Origin: Acanthosoma haemorrhoidale | Lineage: Eukaryota > Arthropoda > Insecta > Hemiptera > Acanthosomatidae | Direction: 5' to 3' | DNA: 64,000 bases | NCBI GenBank assembly: GCA_930367205.1 | Contig: OV884009.1 | Location: 124,938,639 to 125,002,638 of the forward strand | In this document: positions 61,801 through 64,000 of the stretch, piece after piece | Numbering within the stretch: position 1 is the first letter of the stretch | How the letters are laid out: each line of letters opens with the position of its first letter | Position numbers and translations under genes: made by a program | Notes under the pieces: model-generated | Database searches by the model: none | The model's input: the letters and a program-made list of their open reading frames with translations, nothing else | What the model was told of the DNA's origin: nothing

Positions 61801-64000
61801 ACTTCTAGCGCCCTATTATCCCAATTATTCACAGCTTAATACGAACATATTATAAAGGTTATTAGAGGATCCGGGGCTGATATTAGGTTCATTATTGTCA
61901 TTAGTTGTTGTGACAAAAAGTATTATCATATATATTCATATCATTCCATTTATTCACAGCTTCAGTTTACCATCGATTGCCAAATCGTTCACTAGACTTC
62001 TAGCGCCCTATAATCTCATTCATTCACAGCTTAACACGAACATACATTAAAGAGTATTAGAGGATCCAGGGCTAATATGAAGTTTATTATAGTCATAATG
62101 TGTCATGAATGAAAGTAAGGAGAGGCATTTATCCTACCTTTTACTCTAGCAGCAGAGGATAAACTCTAGCTAGACTAATACTTCCACGGAACTTCAGTTT
62201 ACCATCAATAGCCAAATCCTTCACTCGACTTCTAGCGCCCTATCATCCCATTAATTCACAGCTTAATACGAATACATATTAAAGGGTATTAGAGGATCCA
62301 GGGCTGATATTAAGTTTATTATAGTCATAATGTGTCATGAAAGAAAGTAAGGAGAGGCTTTTATCCTACCTTTTACTCTAGTAGCAGAGGATACATCCTA
62401 GCTAAACTAATACTTTCACAGAACTTCAGTTTACCATCAATAGCAAAATCGATCACTAGACTTCTAGCGCCCTATTATCCCAATTATTCACAGCTTAATA
62501 CGAACATATTATAAAGGTTATTAGAGGATACAGGGCTGATATTAGGTTCATTATTGTCATTAGTTGTTGTGACAGAAAGTAAGAAGAGGCTTTTATCCTA
62601 CCTCTTACTCTAGCAGCAGAGGATACATCCTAGCTAGACTAATACTTCCACGTAACTTCAGTTCACCATCAATAACCAAATCTTTCGCTCGACTTCTAGC
62701 GCCCTATCATCCCATTCATTCACAGCTTCAGTTTACCATCGATTGCCAAATCGTTCACTAGACTTCTAGCGCCCTATAATCTCATTCATTCACAGCATAA
62801 TACGACGATATTAAAAAGGGTATCAGAGGATCCAGGGCTGATATTAGGTTCTTTATTGTTATAAGGTGTCGTGACAAAAAGTAATAAGAGGCTTTTATCC
62901 TACCTCTCACTCTAGCAGCAGAAGATACACCCTAGCTAGACTAAAACTTCCTTAGAACTTCAGTTCACCAACAAGTGCCAAATCCTTAGCTCGACTTCTA
63001 GTGCCTAATCATCTCATTCATTCTAAGCTTAATACGAACATATACCAAAGTGTATTAGAGGATACAGGGCTGATATAAAGTTTATTATTTTCATAAGGTG
63101 TCGTGACAGAACGCAAGAAGAGGCTTTTATCCTTCCTCTTACTCTAGCAGCAGAGGATACACCCTAGCTAGACTAATCCTTCCACGGAACTTCAGTTCAT
63201 CATCAATAGTGACATCCTTAGCTCGTCTTCTAGTGCCCTATCATCCCATTTATTCACAGCTTAATACGAATACATATTAAAGGGTATTAGAGGATCCAGG
63301 GCTGATATTAAGTTTATTATAGTCATAATGTGTCATGAAAGAAAGTAAGGAGAGGCTTTTATCCTACCTTTTACTCTAGCAGCAGAGGATACATCCTAGC
63401 TAAACTAATACTTTCACAGAACTTCAGTTTACCATCAATAGCAAAATCGATCACTAGACTTCTAGCGCCCTATTATCCCAATTATTCACAGCTTAATACG
63501 AACATATTATAAAGGTTATTAGAGGATATAGGGCTGATATTAGGTTCATTATTGTCATTAGTTGTTGTGACAGAAAGTAAGAAGAGGCTTTTATCCTACC
63601 TCTTACTCTAACAGCAGAGGATACATCCTAGCTAGACTAATACTTCCACGTAACTTCAGTTCACCATCAATAGCAAAATCGATCACTAGACTTCTAACGC
63701 CCTATCATCCCATTTATTCACAGCTTCAGTTTACCATCAATTGCCAAATCGTTCACTAGACTTCTAGCGCCCTATAATCTCATTCATTCACAGCTTAATA
63801 CGACGATATTAAGAAGGGTATCAGAGGATCCAGGGCTGATATTAGGTTGATTATAGTCATAATGTGTCATAAAAGAAAGTAAGGAGAGGCTTTTATCCTA
63901 CCTTTTACTCTAGCAGCAGAGGATAAACTCTAGCTAGACTAATACTTCCACGGAACTTCAGTTCACCATCAATAGCAAAATCGATCACTAGACTTCTAGC
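46852..64000 (+). repeat. Second copy of a 20779-bp satellite segment (17149 bp in window)
   Basis: Every landmark I checked recurs at exactly +20779: GACTGATAT 26393/47172, CTGTGTCC 28483/49262, the filler junctions 32680/53459, 34337/55116 and 41144/61923, and the nested 1657/1425- and 3119-bp duplications. Only isolated substitutions were found by eye (27789/48568, 30646/51425, 32777/53556) and no length change. The copy carries the same nested blocks: 5242-bp unit remainder (46852-51922), partial unit (51923-52819), 1657/1425-bp pair (53233-56314), 3119-bp copy (58898-62016) and the following copy (62017 to the end). The right end lies beyond the window. Confidence 0.93.

Noticed and set aside
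1..64000. CRISPR array
   Set aside because: The repeats are long, contiguous and diverged, with no short repeat/unique-spacer pattern and no cas genes.
1..64000. Inverted satellite blocks or a second satellite family
   Set aside because: I looked for reverse-complement landmarks such as GGTGAACTGAAG and GGGCGCTAGAAG and noticed none. All monomers appear to be in one orientation.
1..64000. Telomeric repeats (TTAGG or TTAGGG arrays)
   Set aside because: Only isolated TTAGG words occur within monomers; there is no tandem run.

Overview
The window is eukaryotic heterochromatin, not a gene region. About 93 % of it is one satellite DNA family in a single head-to-tail orientation. The only other sequence is one LTR retrotransposon at 16346-20659. 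I see no rRNA, tRNA, CRISPR array, bacterial-style operon or intact cellular gene. The host is most likely an arthropod, possibly an insect. That is an inference, resting on the LTR promoter (TATA box followed by a TCAGTC initiator) and on the centromere-like satellite organisation. It is not a species call.

The satellite monomer is 232 bp, about 41 % GC by a hand count of one consensus. It runs from CTTCAGTTCACCATCAATAG through CTCGACTTCTAGCGCCCTAT, TAATACGAACATAT, GAGGATACAGGGCTGAT, GGTGTCGTGACAG, AAGAGGCTTTTATCCTACCT and GATACACCCTAGCTAGAC back to its start. Two length variants recur: short monomers of 113 or 131 bp (119 bp deleted between consensus positions 28 and 148, the 131-bp form also carrying about 18 extra bases) and a long 302-bp monomer (first 70 bp repeated).

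Layout:
- 1-7174: irregular mosaic of monomers and short variants.
- 7175-12258: higher-order array with a constant 941-bp period.
- 12259-16345: a second monomer subfamily with long monomers.
- 16346-20659: LTR element.
- 20660-32040: two copies and a partial third copy of a 5242-bp higher-order unit.
- 32041-46851: second-subfamily monomers with nested tandem duplications of 1657/1425 bp, 3119/2957 bp and 1230 bp.
- 46852-64000: near-perfect repeat of 26073 onward at a constant offset of 20779 bp, still running at the window end.

The retrotransposon has two 743-bp LTRs (TG...CA, three mismatches found between them), a 4-bp target duplication (ATAT), a lysine-tRNA-like primer binding site and one ORF of 292 codons. 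The ORF encodes a coiled-coil N-terminus and the start of a Ty3/gypsy-type Gag capsid domain. There is no protease, reverse transcriptase, RNase H or integrase, so the element looks young and non-autonomous. The window is best read as a record of satellite evolution at nested scales (232 bp, 941 bp, 2.5 kb, 5.2 kb, 20.8 kb), with the largest duplication the most recent or possibly an assembly artefact.
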